Source: Syngnathus acus (lineage: Eukaryota > Chordata > Actinopteri > Syngnathiformes > Syngnathidae). From it: a stretch of DNA of 64,000 nt. Below are positions 1 to 13,060 of the stretch, in pieces. The notes beneath the pieces were generated by a model that did not search any database, was not told where the DNA came from, and saw only the letters and a list, made by a program, of their open reading frames with translations. Within the stretch, counting starts at the first letter, position 1; each line of letters opens with the position of its first letter. The DNA is taken from contig NC_051095.1 of assembly GCF_901709675.1 (NCBI RefSeq), positions 17,408,456 to 17,472,455 of the forward strand, read 5' to 3'. The translations under genes were made by a program, and so were the position numbers.

Positions 1-2965
1 AAACACACTAAATGAGGGTTTGCAATGGCACAAAATTCAATATACGTCAGTTTTTAGACCAATCACAGTATTTCCGTCATATAAGCCACCCCCCCTTGAA
101 TCCTCCTCTAGGTCATTTAAAATGTTCTTGATCTTATCTGGACCTCAGTCACGGTGCATCACATTGAGCTGTTATGAAATCTTCACAAAACATCTAAAGT
201 CATGAATGTTTTACCACCAACTGTGTTGCTGTCACATGTGCCTTCGTGAATGCACTCTTGGCTTTGTACAAAGCAAACCTCTCCTTCTAAAAGCCTATGC
301 CGCTGTGTTCTTTGATGTAATATTTGGACACCCACTTAACAGAGGGCAAGGTTATAATTAACTTCTTTTACATTGTTTTATCACTACTCATATACTTTGT
401 GGCAGAGGGAGTAATGAGAATTAAAGTTCCAGCGTAAAAAAAAATATATAGCTTAACTTATTTTTCAACAGTGAACACAAGGTCCAATTAATTGACTGAT
501 TATAATTGCTCTGCTTTGCCCACACCCAATTAGAGGCTTAGGCAAGGTTGTGGGTGCACCGAATGCTTAAAAGCGGGTACCAGGCATTGAGATTGCACGT
601 CTCAGGAGGGTGACTGTTTCATTACTCCGGAAGCCTCAGCTCGCCTGTGCAGTGACCCCAGGAAACTTTTGCAAAGCCATTTTACTATGTGCCAATTCAG
701 AAATAGAAAAAAAATCTCCCATGTCTTTTAGGTCAAATCAAATGTTAATTAATAACACACCATAAAAAAATAGCGACATTTATTAAGTAAAACAATGGAA
801 AAATGTTCTTCATCCTGGTCTTATGTGTTATTGACTTTGGGGTTAGGGTCGGGTGGGCAGTCAAAACAATCATGATAGATTCTGGTGTGTAAAGTCTGCC
901 TATGTGTGGCAAAGTAAGAGTTCCGAGGCGGTTGACTGTCTGGGTTCCATTGTATTGGGGATGGAAAAGACAGAAACGGGCACTTGACAAAACAAGTCTC
1001 CTCCATTCAATTGTTGTGGGATTGTGCAATCAGAGCTGAGGTGAGGTTGCTTGCTGCTACATTTCACATGTCTCACATATATACTGTGCGCATTTCAACA
1101 GTACATTCAATTAAATTGAGCAATTTGGAAATCATCATTCGCGTAAAAAAGAAAATCAGTACAAAGTGCAGACCAGAAAACCAAAATTGAAATACATAAT
1201 TTCATTTATCAGTGTTCATTTTTTTTCTAATTAGGTATGATGCAGGTAAGGCTTTGCCTCCCCTCCCTCCCCTGATCACATGTCCCTGGTGAAGGAGGTT
1301 TACCCCCTCCCCATACACCCCCACAAGGCTGTGACATTCTTGTACAACGTTGATTCGAAATACTTGTTTTCTCAGCTTCCCCTCTGTCTTACACCTTCAT
1401 TTTTCGTGCTGCTCTCCAGATTGACGCGTCAGTAAGGTAACCTTTCAAATAAGTCAGCGCCGTTATTTCCCTGGACAGGTCAGAAGAGTGGAGAAACACA
1501 AGCCAAAAGCCAGATGCGCACACAACAATGCAGCCTTTGATGTAGGATGTCTACATTCTGTCATCACGTGTAATCCCCAGGGCAATAAAGGTACACAACT
1601 TCCTTATGACTTTCAGAGTTTAATGTCATAAAGAAGTTGTCTAAAGTTTAGACAGTGCAGGCCTCAGTAGACTCATCTTTATGTGCATGTGCTTTTTTTA
1701 TCAATAGCTATTTATAGCATTGTTGGTTAACAGCGAAAATCCATAAGGGGTTTAAAGATGATACAAATACAGATATGAATAAGGGTTTAAAAACGCCTCA
1801 CATAGTGCTTTTGAAGCCCTGCAAGAAAATATCATTTGAAAGCAGCATGTTTTATTTATTCTTCTGTGAATAGCAGTGTAGCTTCTTGCGTGTACATGGG
1901 TGTTGTGCTCCAGTTGTCCTTTAAGTGAAGCACATTGACCTCCGTATATAACATCCCGTGGTTAGTGCAGAAAAGGAAGTACAGGTTGGTGTAGTGGGGA
2001 TGGCGTTGAATTGTGTGTGCATCATTTCTCAGCTTAAAAGCCTTGGCGGAAGCATCGACCTTGAAGTAACGTGTACTCGATAATTTTTCATTTGCCTACC
2101 GTATGTTTGTGTAGTTTTTAACTGAAGCAAGGTCATTTTCTGTTGCGGCATGGCTGTCTCCCATTGCACAATGCAAGGTCAGGCAAAGCGTGCTTGGTTG
2201 AGTTTGGTGTGGAAGAAATGATTGCAATGCTGACCTCATAAATCTTCCATATTCTCCATCATGAATCACGTTGGAGTTAATATGGATGCATGTGGATGCA
2301 TATGGATGCTGATAACTGCAATTTTGATGACTCATGTTTGGATATACTATGTGGAGGCTTCAGAGCTTTGTTAGGACTCTGGCGCAGAGTGCTGGTGGTG
2401 TGAGTGTTCACTGTCCCAAGCGAGGCAACATTTTCTGCTCGGACAGGCGTGAGCGGCTCTGTATGCCATCCCATGCAGCAGTGTTACTCCTGGCACTTTT
2501 CCACAATGTGACCTTCAGTTCAACCTGACAATGGTCGAGTTTGTATTTGACTAAAAAGTCCAACAGTTGTTTTGTCTATGCTTCTTGTGCGTAAAACTTA
2601 CCAACAAATTGGATTTGACAATTCCTTATGGCATGAAGTCATGAAGATTCTGCAGGGGTTAGCTTCAAGGGTATTTGCAATCCCCCATTGCCAAGACAGC
2701 TTTCGACACTGTAGTCCTTTTCCCTCGACTCTTGCAAATTCGGATGTCAGACCAGTAATTTAATGTGTGCATGCAGACAAACAGACTCACATGCGATTTC
2801 CATCATCATCTGCTCAGCTCTCTTTCTAAAGGTGAAGTGCATTTACAGAGACAGACTGTCACGTTTATTGGAAAACAATGTGATTGTATTTAACGAATGT
2901 TCATCATACCACATCCTATATTCCCATTTTACCAAAGTTGTTTGTCTATAAATTTCTTCCATCAG
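1..2965. other. Region upstream of chrna6 exon 2
   Basis: No secure exon. It should hold chrna6 intron 1, and possibly exon 1, unless exon 1 lies beyond the window. A phase-1 candidate at 2771-2831 (ATG to donor AAAG|GTGAAG) encodes a non-hydrophobic leader and is weak. Other open frames are short and without motifs. Confidence 0.4.
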
Positions 2966-5900
2966 GCTGTTTTGCGTCCAAAGGAGAGGACCGTTTATTT
3001 CGGAGGTTATTCCGAAGGTACAACCAGTTCATCCGCCCAGTGGAGAATGTGTCTGATCCGGTCACTGTGGAGTTCGAGGTGTCCATGTCTCAACTGGTCA
3101 AAGTGGTAAGATAACCTTAAAAATTATTCTCAGAATAAAAAGCAAAAGTATGTTTTATTGAGGCTATGTAACAAATGTGTTCTTGGCAGGATGAGGTGAA
3201 TCAAATAATGGAAACAAACCTGTGGCTCAGACATGTGAGTTGCGTTCATGGGTCACCCCTAATGTTTTTTCCGATTGTTGAACTTATCATGTGACAAAAG
3301 ATTTCTCTGGTTTATTGTTATGTTTTCCGCTGCCTAGGTTTGGAATGACTACAAACTAAGATGGGCACCGGTTGAGTATGATGGAATTGAGTTCATTCGA
3401 GTTCCATCCAATAAGATATGGAGGCCTGACATTGTTTTATACAACAAGTAAGATTGATTGAACACTCGCTCAATGTTTTGATCATCTTTTGTCATGACAA
3501 ATGCCTATTTATGACGCTATTTACCTGAAGGGAGAACAAATTGACGACAGAAAGTTCACTGCATTTATTTACGTACATTGTTGACTCATGCACGAATGAG
3601 AATGGCATCATACTGAAATGATTTTAAAGGCTTACTTATGGTTGAATGATATCTCAATTTAGGCTGCAAAATGAGACACGGGATTTGTGTATTTCATTTT
3701 CCATTTTTAGACACAGAACAGATTAGATCACATGATACCCTTAGTTATTGCTGTTTATTCTGTCTGATGATATGGATTATTTTACCAAAGCACTTTGATA
3801 AACACATGGCCCCATTTTTGTATTTAGCTCACCGTGTGCTGACCTTTTCGGTCGAATGTTGTGAAGACCTTTACGTGAAATAACATTTGAGTTTCTTGGG
3901 TATTCTCTCTTGTAGTGCTGTGGGGGATTTTCTGGTGGAGGATAAAACCAAGGCTCTGTTGAAGTTTGATGGCACCATTACTTGGGTTCCTCCGGCTATT
4001 TTCAAATCCTCTTGCCCCATGGACATCACCTACTTCCCTTTTGACTACCAGAACTGCTCCATGAAATTTGGCTCATGGACGTATGACAAGGCCAAGATTG
4101 ACTTGGTGCTTATTGGCTCAAAGGTACGAAGATCCCAAAATGGCATTATGTCAAATTGGTCATTTTGTGTAACGTATTATGTATGCACTGCAAGACAAAC
4201 TCGTGACTTGTGTTTAATTCAAATTTGCAATGACTTAGGTAAACCTTAAAGACTTCTGGGAAAGCGGAGAATGGGAGATCATTGACGCACCTGGTTATAA
4301 ACACGACATCAAGTATAACTGCTGCGAGGAGATCTACCCAGACATCACCTACTCCTTCTACATCCGCCGCCTGCCGCTCTTTTACACCATCAACCTTATC
4401 ATCCCCTGCCTTCTCATCTCGTTCCTCACCGTGCTGGTTTTCTACCTCCCTTCCGACTGCGGCGAGAAGGTTACCCTGTGCATTTCTGTCCTGCTCTCTC
4501 TCACCGTGTTCCTGCTGGTCATTACGGAGACCATCCCCTCCACGTCACTCGTCATCCCTCTGATCGGCGAATACCTCCTCTTCACCATGATTTTTGTCAC
4601 GCTCAGCATCGTGATCACCGTGTTTGTGCTGAACGTTCACTACCGCACTCCCATGACTCACACAATGCCCGAGTGGGTAAGGTCAGTGTTCCTCGGGGTG
4701 CTGCCGAGGGTCATGCTGATGAGGCGACCAATTGACCAAGGCGGCTCGTCTACTGCCAGCATCACAGCGGGGACGGGCGGAGGAGGGAGCGGCGGAGGAA
4801 ACAAAAAGAGAAAGAACAGCGTCGGAAGCGGATCAGGAAGTTTGAGCATTGGGGGCATCACAGGGGGCGTGGCGTGCCCACCGCTGGATGGTGCGGCAAG
4901 TGGAGGAGGGGCCTCCTCAGTGGGCGGTTCCATGAACTGTATCGAGTATGGTGAGATGAACCGTGACAATAAGCGGGATATGAACAGAAGATGCCCCTAC
5001 AGAGGCAAGGAGGTTCCGACACCTGTCCCTCCTCCTAAGGTGGCCCCCTCATCTCAGGGCCCTCAGACCCAAAGACCCCCAGAGTCGGAGCTGCCCAAAC
5101 TGCCAAGGGCCTTGAACTCCCCCTCTCAAGTGAATGCTGTTGTGGCATTCTCAGTCATTTCGCCTGAGGTCAAGCAGGCCATTGAGAGCGTGAAGTACAT
5201 CGCCGAGAACATGAGGATTCGCAACAAAGCCAAAGAGGTACAGTGCTCAATCTGTGTTATTTATTCTTACAGTTTTTAAATTGGCAATCAAATCATGAAA
5301 TTGTGAGTGCTGATTTTATTTGGACCATTGAGGATGTTAGCTGTTGTTAAAAATGAATCGGGATTGACAAGTGAGGCATTTTTAAGATCAGTGATCAGCA
5401 AGAAAACTTTGATGTTGCACCCCTAGTCCATTCCATTGCATGATACCTTGTCTGTATTTCATACATACAACATAAGAGAACCAGAAAGAATCACACTGAA
5501 TCAAACCCCCAGTGATTCAGCTCCTGAAATGTTGCTTCTAAGTCAAAGAACAAAATTGGATGTGTGTGTCTCTATCCTGAGAGTGTTAGCATGGGGCTAT
5601 AAAAGGAGAATAAAGCTTCCTGTTGGAATGGCTTCTCCTATCTCATCCTCACACTCTGGATGGGCCTGATATGTTTGTTGTGCCATCTTTTCTTTGTAAC
5701 GTTGCAATCTGGCTGTGTAGAATAGCCACGCAGGCTCCTCTCTGGGCACAACAATAGCATTATGGCCACAGCAGCCTTGATCCGATTGTACACACCTGAA
5801 TGATCAAAGAGTAGACCAAAAGCAGAAGAGTAGACCAGAAGCAAACACACACATTATAGCTCGAGTGCTAAACCAAACTGTACGCTTACATGTGCAGCCA

Positions 5901-7229
5901 CCTCAATAGCTTGACCTTTATTTGGTCCACATGTGTTGTCCCAGTTTCATAGGAGGGGAAAAAGCATATCTACCTCTGCTATTATAGCTGGTGCAAGGCA
6001 ATTTTTTATAGCACTGTGGTAGAGGTGGAAATAATGCCTGGCATGGTCAAACTATTGCCATCAAAAGGATTTGATTTGTTAGGTGACATTTCAACATTCT
6101 TTACTGTCATGAAGAAGTTGACCTTTTTAAAATAAAAAATCGAAGGCGAGCCACATTTGGTTCTAATTATTCTGTTCCAGTGTATACAATTTACATGTTA
6201 TACATATTTGTGTCATGGTGTTAGTATCTAAGTGTTTTTGTTTGATTGACTAGGTGTTCCAAGTCAGTGACGTGCTTCCAATCTCACCATTGATCAGACA
6301 ATCAGTTAACTTCCTGCTGCATAGAAAAATGAACTGACAAAGTGTTTTAACTGCTAGAAAAATGAGTAAATATCATGTGAGGCATACTTTAAAGTTCCAT
6401 AAGATTCCATAAGATGGTGGATGTCTCAAATTAACATTACTCAGTAGCTTTTTCACAGGATTGAGCCACTCTATTTGCGAAATCATCTCCTACAACTTTC
6501 TTCATAATGCAGTTGGAGTGCAGTGGATACACAGAATATAGAGGAAGGGTCTTAGCACACTCAGCACAAGAAGATATTTAGGAGACATTTCTGCAAGCTT
6601 CAGATTCATTAATATTTATTATTTTTCTGGCAGTTAAGTGCCAGAGATTTTCTATCCATTCATTTTGGTGCAGTTGTGAATGGAGCATGATGTTAACCGG
6701 AAATTAATTTGCCAATCACTGGTCACGGGATGAGCACTGAGAGTCATTCACACCTGCTCCAAAAAAGTTCATAGTTGCCTGCAGTTGCCGCAAAGTTCTT
6801 TTTTCTATTAGACAAGGCTATGGCCAGACTATATGAAACTTCTTCACCATACTTCCCATATGACAAGTTGCCACAGGACTGCACCAAAGTAGTACATTTA
6901 TATGAGATATGGATTGGGCCTCAGCACATAGTGAATAAGTGTGTCAAACAGGTGAATGCTGAAGCGTGAATATGCAGGGATCATTTTAATCGGGTATATT
7001 ACTATCATATATAATTGATTTGATTGATTTAATATGATTTCTATTGCTGTATGAGTATGTATGCAACATAATAAGCTGCATCTCCTGTGTCTGTTTTCAC
7101 TAGGTGGAAGACGATTGGAAGTACGTTGCCATGGTCATTGACAGGATCTTCCTGTGGGTATTTGTGATGGTGTGTGTTCTGGGAACACTGGGGCTCTTCC
7201 TCCAGCCGCTCATCAGCTTTTTTAAATGA
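2966..7229 (+). CDS. chrna6: Neuronal nicotinic acetylcholine receptor subunit alpha-6 (exons 2-7; first exon not located)
   Basis: Ligand-binding alpha subunit of a pentameric, cation-selective acetylcholine-gated channel in the neuronal plasma membrane. Exons read from splice sites and phase: 2966-3105, 3190-3234, 3338-3447, 3916-4123, 4239-5237 and 7104-7229 (stop TGA). Visible in order: extracellular beta-sandwich, Cys-loop ([17 protein letters not shown]), vicinal Cys pair in YNCCEE that marks alpha subunits, M1-M3 including the M2 stretch [17 protein letters not shown], a long M3-M4 loop and M4 with [14 protein letters not shown]. The motifs [15 protein letters not shown] and [21 protein letters not shown] favour alpha-6 over the close paralogue alpha-3, and linkage to beta-3 supports this. 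Oddities: an extra 115-bp intron (4124-4238) splits the usually undivided large exon, and the cytoplasmic loop is glycine/serine-rich. Exon 2 needs a phase-1 upstream exon with the signal peptide; I could not identify it with confidence. Confidence 0.85.
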
Positions 7230-7990
7230 AAGTCACTCGCGGGTCACCACTGTGGGAAAAATCTTTCCTGCGGGTCTTTCAAGTCACACGTTGGACTGTC
7301 GTCTTTCCCGTCTCTTGTTCCTCCCCGGCAATCGTCAGTCATCACCTTTCGCCATCAACTGCACATCCCTACACTTGACCTACCCAGAAATCACCCTGTG
7401 CCTCACCCCACTGATGTGCACGCAAGCCATCTTGTGTACTACCCTATAAGTGTTGGTGAGAAAATAACATCTGCTCTCCTGCTCTACTATTTTGTCCTTA
7501 AATGACACTACTGCCACCTTGTATCCTCTTTTTCCATTTGTTTTATTTCAAAATGTTCTCTCAGCTATTATGAGACAGTACTGTTTAATCATTGTGGTCA
7601 TAATTGTTGTGTGGGATTTGACCGCCAATATGACATTTCCATCTTAAAAGTGGTTATTCATCTATTCCAGAGCTCCAAGACCTTTTAAGATATTTAATCT
7701 CATCTACCGTGATACTTTGACATTTAAGTTCAATTAATTATACTCGTATGTCATAACATTCATTTCGTAAATCATCTTTTACCATTGAAATGAATGGGAA
7801 TGCCATTTCAGCCTCTCCTCCAAAAAAACTCAACAGTAATATTTGTAATGTGTTTTTTATGATATTTAAGATGTGCCACTGCGAAAACCTCCACCTCGAT
7901 CAAACACAGTTCGATTTAGGTGTATATTTACACATGTATAAGGTCAAAATGTTTTTGTCCCCCAAAACAATGCACATCAAATAAAAATTG
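7230..7990 (+). other. chrna6: chrna6 probable 3' untranslated region
   Basis: AT-rich non-coding sequence follows the chrna6 TGA. The first clear AATAAA on the + strand lies at 7979-7984 and is a reasonable poly(A) signal. Extent is inferred, with no transcript evidence. Confidence 0.4.
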
Positions 7991-8727
7991 AGTAGAGCAC
8001 ACATTTTCCTCAGAGCACCAGAATAGAAGACAGAGTGATGTCCTATTTATAGTTAGCAATATAGAGAGACAATCTACTTTTCAGTAATTGACAGCATGAT
8101 CATTCATATTTAGCTACTGTACTCCTTTCTGACAACTGGATCATGTGAAACACCGCCTATTGTTTCTTTCTTTTTCAAAATGTATTCTTGTAGAAATGTT
8201 TCTCGGATACAGGTGAGAAATGCATGGACTGAACAGGAGACATGAAAATGACTTTATAATTGTTTGCCTCTTTGTCACAATGAGTAGAAATATTCCCAGA
8301 GAGACATTTACTACAGACTATACAGCTTGTGTATAGAAACAATGGAAATTAAACCTGGTGGTAATTTCCTGTCAGTTTTTTGGAGCTCTATGTAAAAAGA
8401 GATTAAAGAAGGGAGTAAAAGAAAATACACAGTAATTTCAGGAATCTCTCCTTGAAAACACTGTATCAACCCCATTTAGTTTTTCAAGCATCACATAGCA
8501 TAAACTCGGGGAACTAAGTAACGAGAGAAAATTATACTAAGCTGCACTCAAGTGAAAGCGTATGGAACAGGTCTTGCTTCGCTGCTAAGTCAGTGTTAAG
8601 ACTGTTTTATATTTAATTTATTACACTTTTTGATTATTCACAGTCTTTTCCACGTTTTAATTTTGCATGAATATAATACCCGAGTGGTAGAATTTACGTA
8701 GCCTGAATTAAGTACGACTATTGCTTA

Positions 8728-8878
8728 TTGAAAATTCGAATCATGAATTTCTTTAACAAATTCCTAATAGTTTGATGTGATGTATTTACTGTAAAACAAG
8801 TGAAAAAGTTGCATTTTGAAAATTCTAATCATGAATTTGTTTAACAAATTCCGAATATTTTTATGTGATGTATTTACT
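8728..8878. repeat. Two-copy imperfect tandem duplication, 88-bp period
   Basis: A 63-base segment at 8728-8790 recurs at 8816-8878 with only a few substitutions. Both copies start TTGAAAATTC and end GATGTATTTACT. The copies are separated by 25 bases. It lies in intergenic DNA and looks like a local duplication. Confidence 0.85.
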
Positions 8879-11284
8879 CTGTGTTTCACATAAAGTTGGG
8901 CCACTCGTATTCTTTGTGAGTCCACACTTGCACTAGCAATCTCTTTGCCAATATATAATAATTTTATATGCATCTAAATCACACCACTGTGGATTTAAAC
9001 ACATTTAACACCATGGAGTAATATGTGACAATAATGATGTGTCAGTGATACATGTTGGCACCAAATTGGATGAAGATTACCCTGTTTGGGTAAGGTTTTT
9101 TAGGTTTATTTTCTACCTAAGTATTTAAACCCAATTGCTGTACGTATTTACCGTACTTACTATGCTGGTAATAGCTGTTGCTACAAATTCTGCATAATGA
9201 TGTTGCGTCACTTATGTAGTTTGCCCACTTCAGAAAAGTTGATGTGTTTTTAGAGAAGTGAACTTCTGTTCTCTCCATGGCAAAAGTACAGCACAGCACA
9301 TTCTGTTTTCTTTTCCTTCTTTCCCTCCATCTATCGGCGGTCACAGCTCAGCCTGAATGTGCCTGTCAGCACTGACAAGCACACAAATGGGAGGTTCTTG
9401 GTGGTCACAAATTTCCCCTCGTCTGATCCCAGCCTGGTTTCAAATGGGCCCAGCCGGTGGCTCTCAGCAACTCGACCAGTCACACTTAATCCCCCCTTGC
9501 GTGCGGCATGTTTCTCTATGTGTGTGCGCCCAGAATGTGTGTGCTCAACAGAGGTGGGGGAAGACTGCACGACACCTGCAAAGTGAGAAATGGAAAGTGT
9601 GAGCTTCCCCATATGTTTGTGTGGACGTGAGGCAGAACCTGGGTGCTTGGGGATTACTTGTAGAGAGAGGACAGAGTCAAGTTAAAAATACAGAGATGAA
9701 GCACTATCACATCAGTCTTAGTCTGGCTCATAGAGGAGGTGGCCGCATCAGTATCAGCTGCCACTGTGTGAGGTGATCCCGACTATATTGGGACATTGTG
9801 TATGCTTCTGAGATGCCCTTCAGAAACATGGGGAGATAGATAGGAACTCATAGATGACAGCCTTCTGATATAGTGAGACAATCATAATTTGGATCAGCAC
9901 CATAGGGTAAGCTTTCATGTGTTTTTGTCAGTTTTTTTTTTTTTTTTTAACAAAAATGCCCCATAATCAGTAAAATATTCCTGGATCCACACTTGTCATA
10001 TTCATACCAAAATGCCTCATGGCTCCTGCACTCTGCCACAAAAAAAGATTTTGCATAATCCTGGAAATAAACAACCTGTAAAAAACACCTAACCTAAAAT
10101 CGTAATCATGACAGAGCGACTGAACATTCTAATCACCTGAACAAATCCGCAATGATTTTTCACCTTCCCTGTATGATGTGAAGGACACAGACAAGCTGCA
10201 GGTTGGAGAAGGCGGCCTTCTACAAGCTGCTCCACCGCATTAATCGGAATTTGTAAGTGTGAAATTGCGATATTTTCAAAGCTTGGGAAACTGGACTTCT
10301 TGTGCTTGGTGGCAGTTGCAGCAAAGCTGAGCCCAGCAATGCTCTGGGTGCTAAATTGAGGGATAATACATTATTAAGCCAGCCATATGGATGAATATTT
10401 TACATGGTTCTTCTATGCGGACACGTAGTGCGGCTCCGAGATAGCAGCGATCCACAATGTTTTAAATCCAATATTTTTGAGAACATGAAATTGTGTGTGT
10501 TATTTTATTTTAACTGAAGATACATTATATGCCAAAATACCAGATCTTTCCGGTGGAAAAGTTGCGCAAAGGTGAGGGCACAGCAAGGGGACATCAGCTG
10601 TGGATTTGAGCATGCAGGGAAGATTGTGTGGCGCTGTCGGGTAGGACAGCGGCAGACGATGCCGAATTAGGGTCTCTTGTGCCGCTGTGAGCGGAACCGT
10701 ACGTGCCAGAGGCCGCTCGACCGTGGATAAGTTGAGGAGACTCTTCTCTAAATAATTCATTCTTAGAGGGGGGGGGCTTCTGAATGCACACACACACAGG
10801 CAAACACACAAGTGCAGATACCGGATGCATATTTATAGACGGATACACGAACATTGTCGAAGAAATTAAGAGTATTTTGGTTTAACAACACAAAATGCTT
10901 CTGGCGCTTTCTTGGGTTTCAGACTGAAAGGTCGCGCACAATTCAGATTATGATCTTTACAAATGGAGCGAGTCATCTGTGTAGCTGTTTTGTTTTATTA
11001 GTAGGACATTATTTTGCTTCAAGTAATAATACTGTGTTACCCAAATTAAATCTTTTCATGCAGGTAACACTAATATCAGATAGTTCCTGTTCAGCTCCAA
11101 AAGATGTGATTATGATAACGATTCATATTTTGTAGTTCATCCAAATACAAACTTCCATCACCAGATACCGCTAACAGCTTAATTCTAAACACAGTAATTT
11201 CAAAACTTATTTTCACCATTAATTTGATTTGATTATTTTTGGAGTGGGAGAATTGAAGTAAAGTTTATTTTGCTTTCTCGCAGA

Positions 11285-11640
11285 AGCCTTAAAGTATTAT
11301 GCAAGTGTTGGCTCTTATTTGAAACTGTTTATGATTCCTTTCACCTTGAGGAAGGGCCCAGTTCCAGCTGAGGAAGAACAGCCAATGACCATGATGCTGC
11401 CCCCACCGTGCTTCACTTTTGGTGAGAGGCTCTTTTGGTGTTGTTATTCTGCCAAGCATACCTTCTGGAATTACGGCCCCATGCAACTTCAACCTTGGTT
11501 TCATTGGCCCATGACAAAAGCTCCCAAAAATGCATGTGGGCAAATGTGTCCAATGGCATATCCCGCACTGCCAGGCTCAGAGCAGTTGAGCCATATTGCA
11601 TGTTTGTGTGGGAAATTGATCCTCTAAGGCTAGAAGCTTT
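11285..11640. repeat. Probable degenerate DNA-transposon-type repeat
   Basis: The stretch containing ATGATGCTGCCCCCACCGTG and the following phrases resembles a dispersed repeat widely seen in fish genomes, by recognition from memory. Both strands carry overlapping short open frames without intact transposase motifs. Borders and family are uncertain. Confidence 0.4.
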
Positions 11641-12960
11641 TGTGAGAAACCTTTACTGTTAAGAGTTATACGGGCCTTTGACTTAAATAACAAAGGAATC
11701 ATCAACAGTTAGCTCAAAACATGGACAAGACACAGGTCACGCAGAAATAAACAGCTTCTTTTGAGTGCAAATTGTGGAAACAAGACGGCGGATGTAGCTA
11801 GTGTCATTCTCCTCAGTTTCATAGGTTGGGTTCCATTCAGTATCACCTTGGTAACATGGAAGAAATTTTCACATTTTTGGTTACTAAAAATGTTTTGTGC
11901 AATATAGTGGTCCACCCATTCATCAATATGTAATGGAAATTGATGAAAAAATATATATTTAATAAAATATTATTCTTGTTATTCGACATGCAGATGCACT
12001 TTGACCTGTGAAAGCATTAGTACTTGCTCTCCTAATCTCCCAATAATCTCTGAACCTTACTTCTTGGTTTTGTGGGAGATGATGCCTGATTTCATGGAAG
12101 GAGCCATCTTGGTAATGAGACTTTCATGAATGGATGTAGCTGTAGGTTGAATATGTTTACCAGATCAAAATTCCTGTTCTTTTGGCAGAACAGTTTTTGT
12201 AATTAAGCAATATATTCCCAATTTCATTACTTTTTGTGTGATTGGTGACAGGTTCATGGTGTAACCTACCATTTTACCAAAACCAGACGGGATAATATCT
12301 AGCTACCCACAACCCTAAATAGGATACGCGGTATAGTAGCCAAAAGGACTGATAATTTTATATCATTACAGACACTTTAATACAGCATCCACTGAGTGCT
12401 TGTTTTAGTGGTTTCCTCTCGTATTGTGCTGATTGTTATTTTTTTTAAAGCATCAATAAATTTAAGCTTCTTTCAGTGCATGATGAATAATGAATGTTGA
12501 AAGGTGCATTATAGGCTGCCTACCCTAACCCTGCAGTACATTATGTCCGCTAAAAGCTGAAGACACAATGAGATATTGTCAGCCAAAAGTCGAGGTCCTC
12601 TTGATGCTGTCACTGCAGCTCGAAGCGCACGTGATGTGTTGCATATGTGACGTGACAGAAGGCGCCTCATTATCTGTCGCTCTTGTCCAGAGGCGCTGGG
12701 CGGTTGGTTATACAACATCTCTTTGACTCTAAATGGGAAAGAGAGACAAATTTCACTGTCAAGTTGCACTGAGATACACTACCCACACTCACACACATCC
12801 CAGCGTGCCCTGTAGTGTTGATTACACTGTAAATGACATCACATGTATGTTTGATACAATGGCGACATCAAACACACAGGTCAGTATGTGTACGTGTGTT
12901 CATGTATAAAATATACATATATATGGGGACAAGCATTGCAAATAATGGATGGATGGCTCT

Positions 12961-13060
12961 GTGTTTGTGTGTGTGTGTGTGTGTGTATATATATGTATAT
13001 ACAAATAAAAAGAGAGAGAGAGAGACAGAGTGACAGAGAGAGACATAGAGAGAGAGAGAA
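12961..13060. repeat. Compound microsatellite (TG)n-(TA)n-(AG)n
   Basis: A run of TG dinucleotides passes into TA-rich sequence and then into interrupted AG repeats. The apparent open frames here are simple-repeat translations. Confidence 0.9.

Noticed and set aside
2771-2831. Possible chrna6 first exon (ATG to donor AAAG|GTGAAG, phase 1)
   Set aside because: The phase fits exon 2, but the encoded leader is rich in His, Ser and polar residues and lacks a hydrophobic core, so it is not a credible signal peptide.
4658-4969. Antisense 103-residue open frame opposite the chrna6 loop
   Set aside because: It is the complement of the glycine-rich coding loop (proline/leucine runs) and has no independent support.
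2966-7229. Assignment of the first receptor gene as chrna3
   Set aside because: The alpha-3-like loop end SVKYIAENM and VSMSQLVKV are shared, but [19 protein letters not shown] and EWEIIDA, together with linkage to chrnb3, favour alpha-6. Alpha-3 cannot be fully excluded without a tree.
9331-9612. Overlapping ~90-residue frames on both strands
   Set aside because: Both strands are open over the same GC-richer segment and no motif, splice context or homology is recognised.
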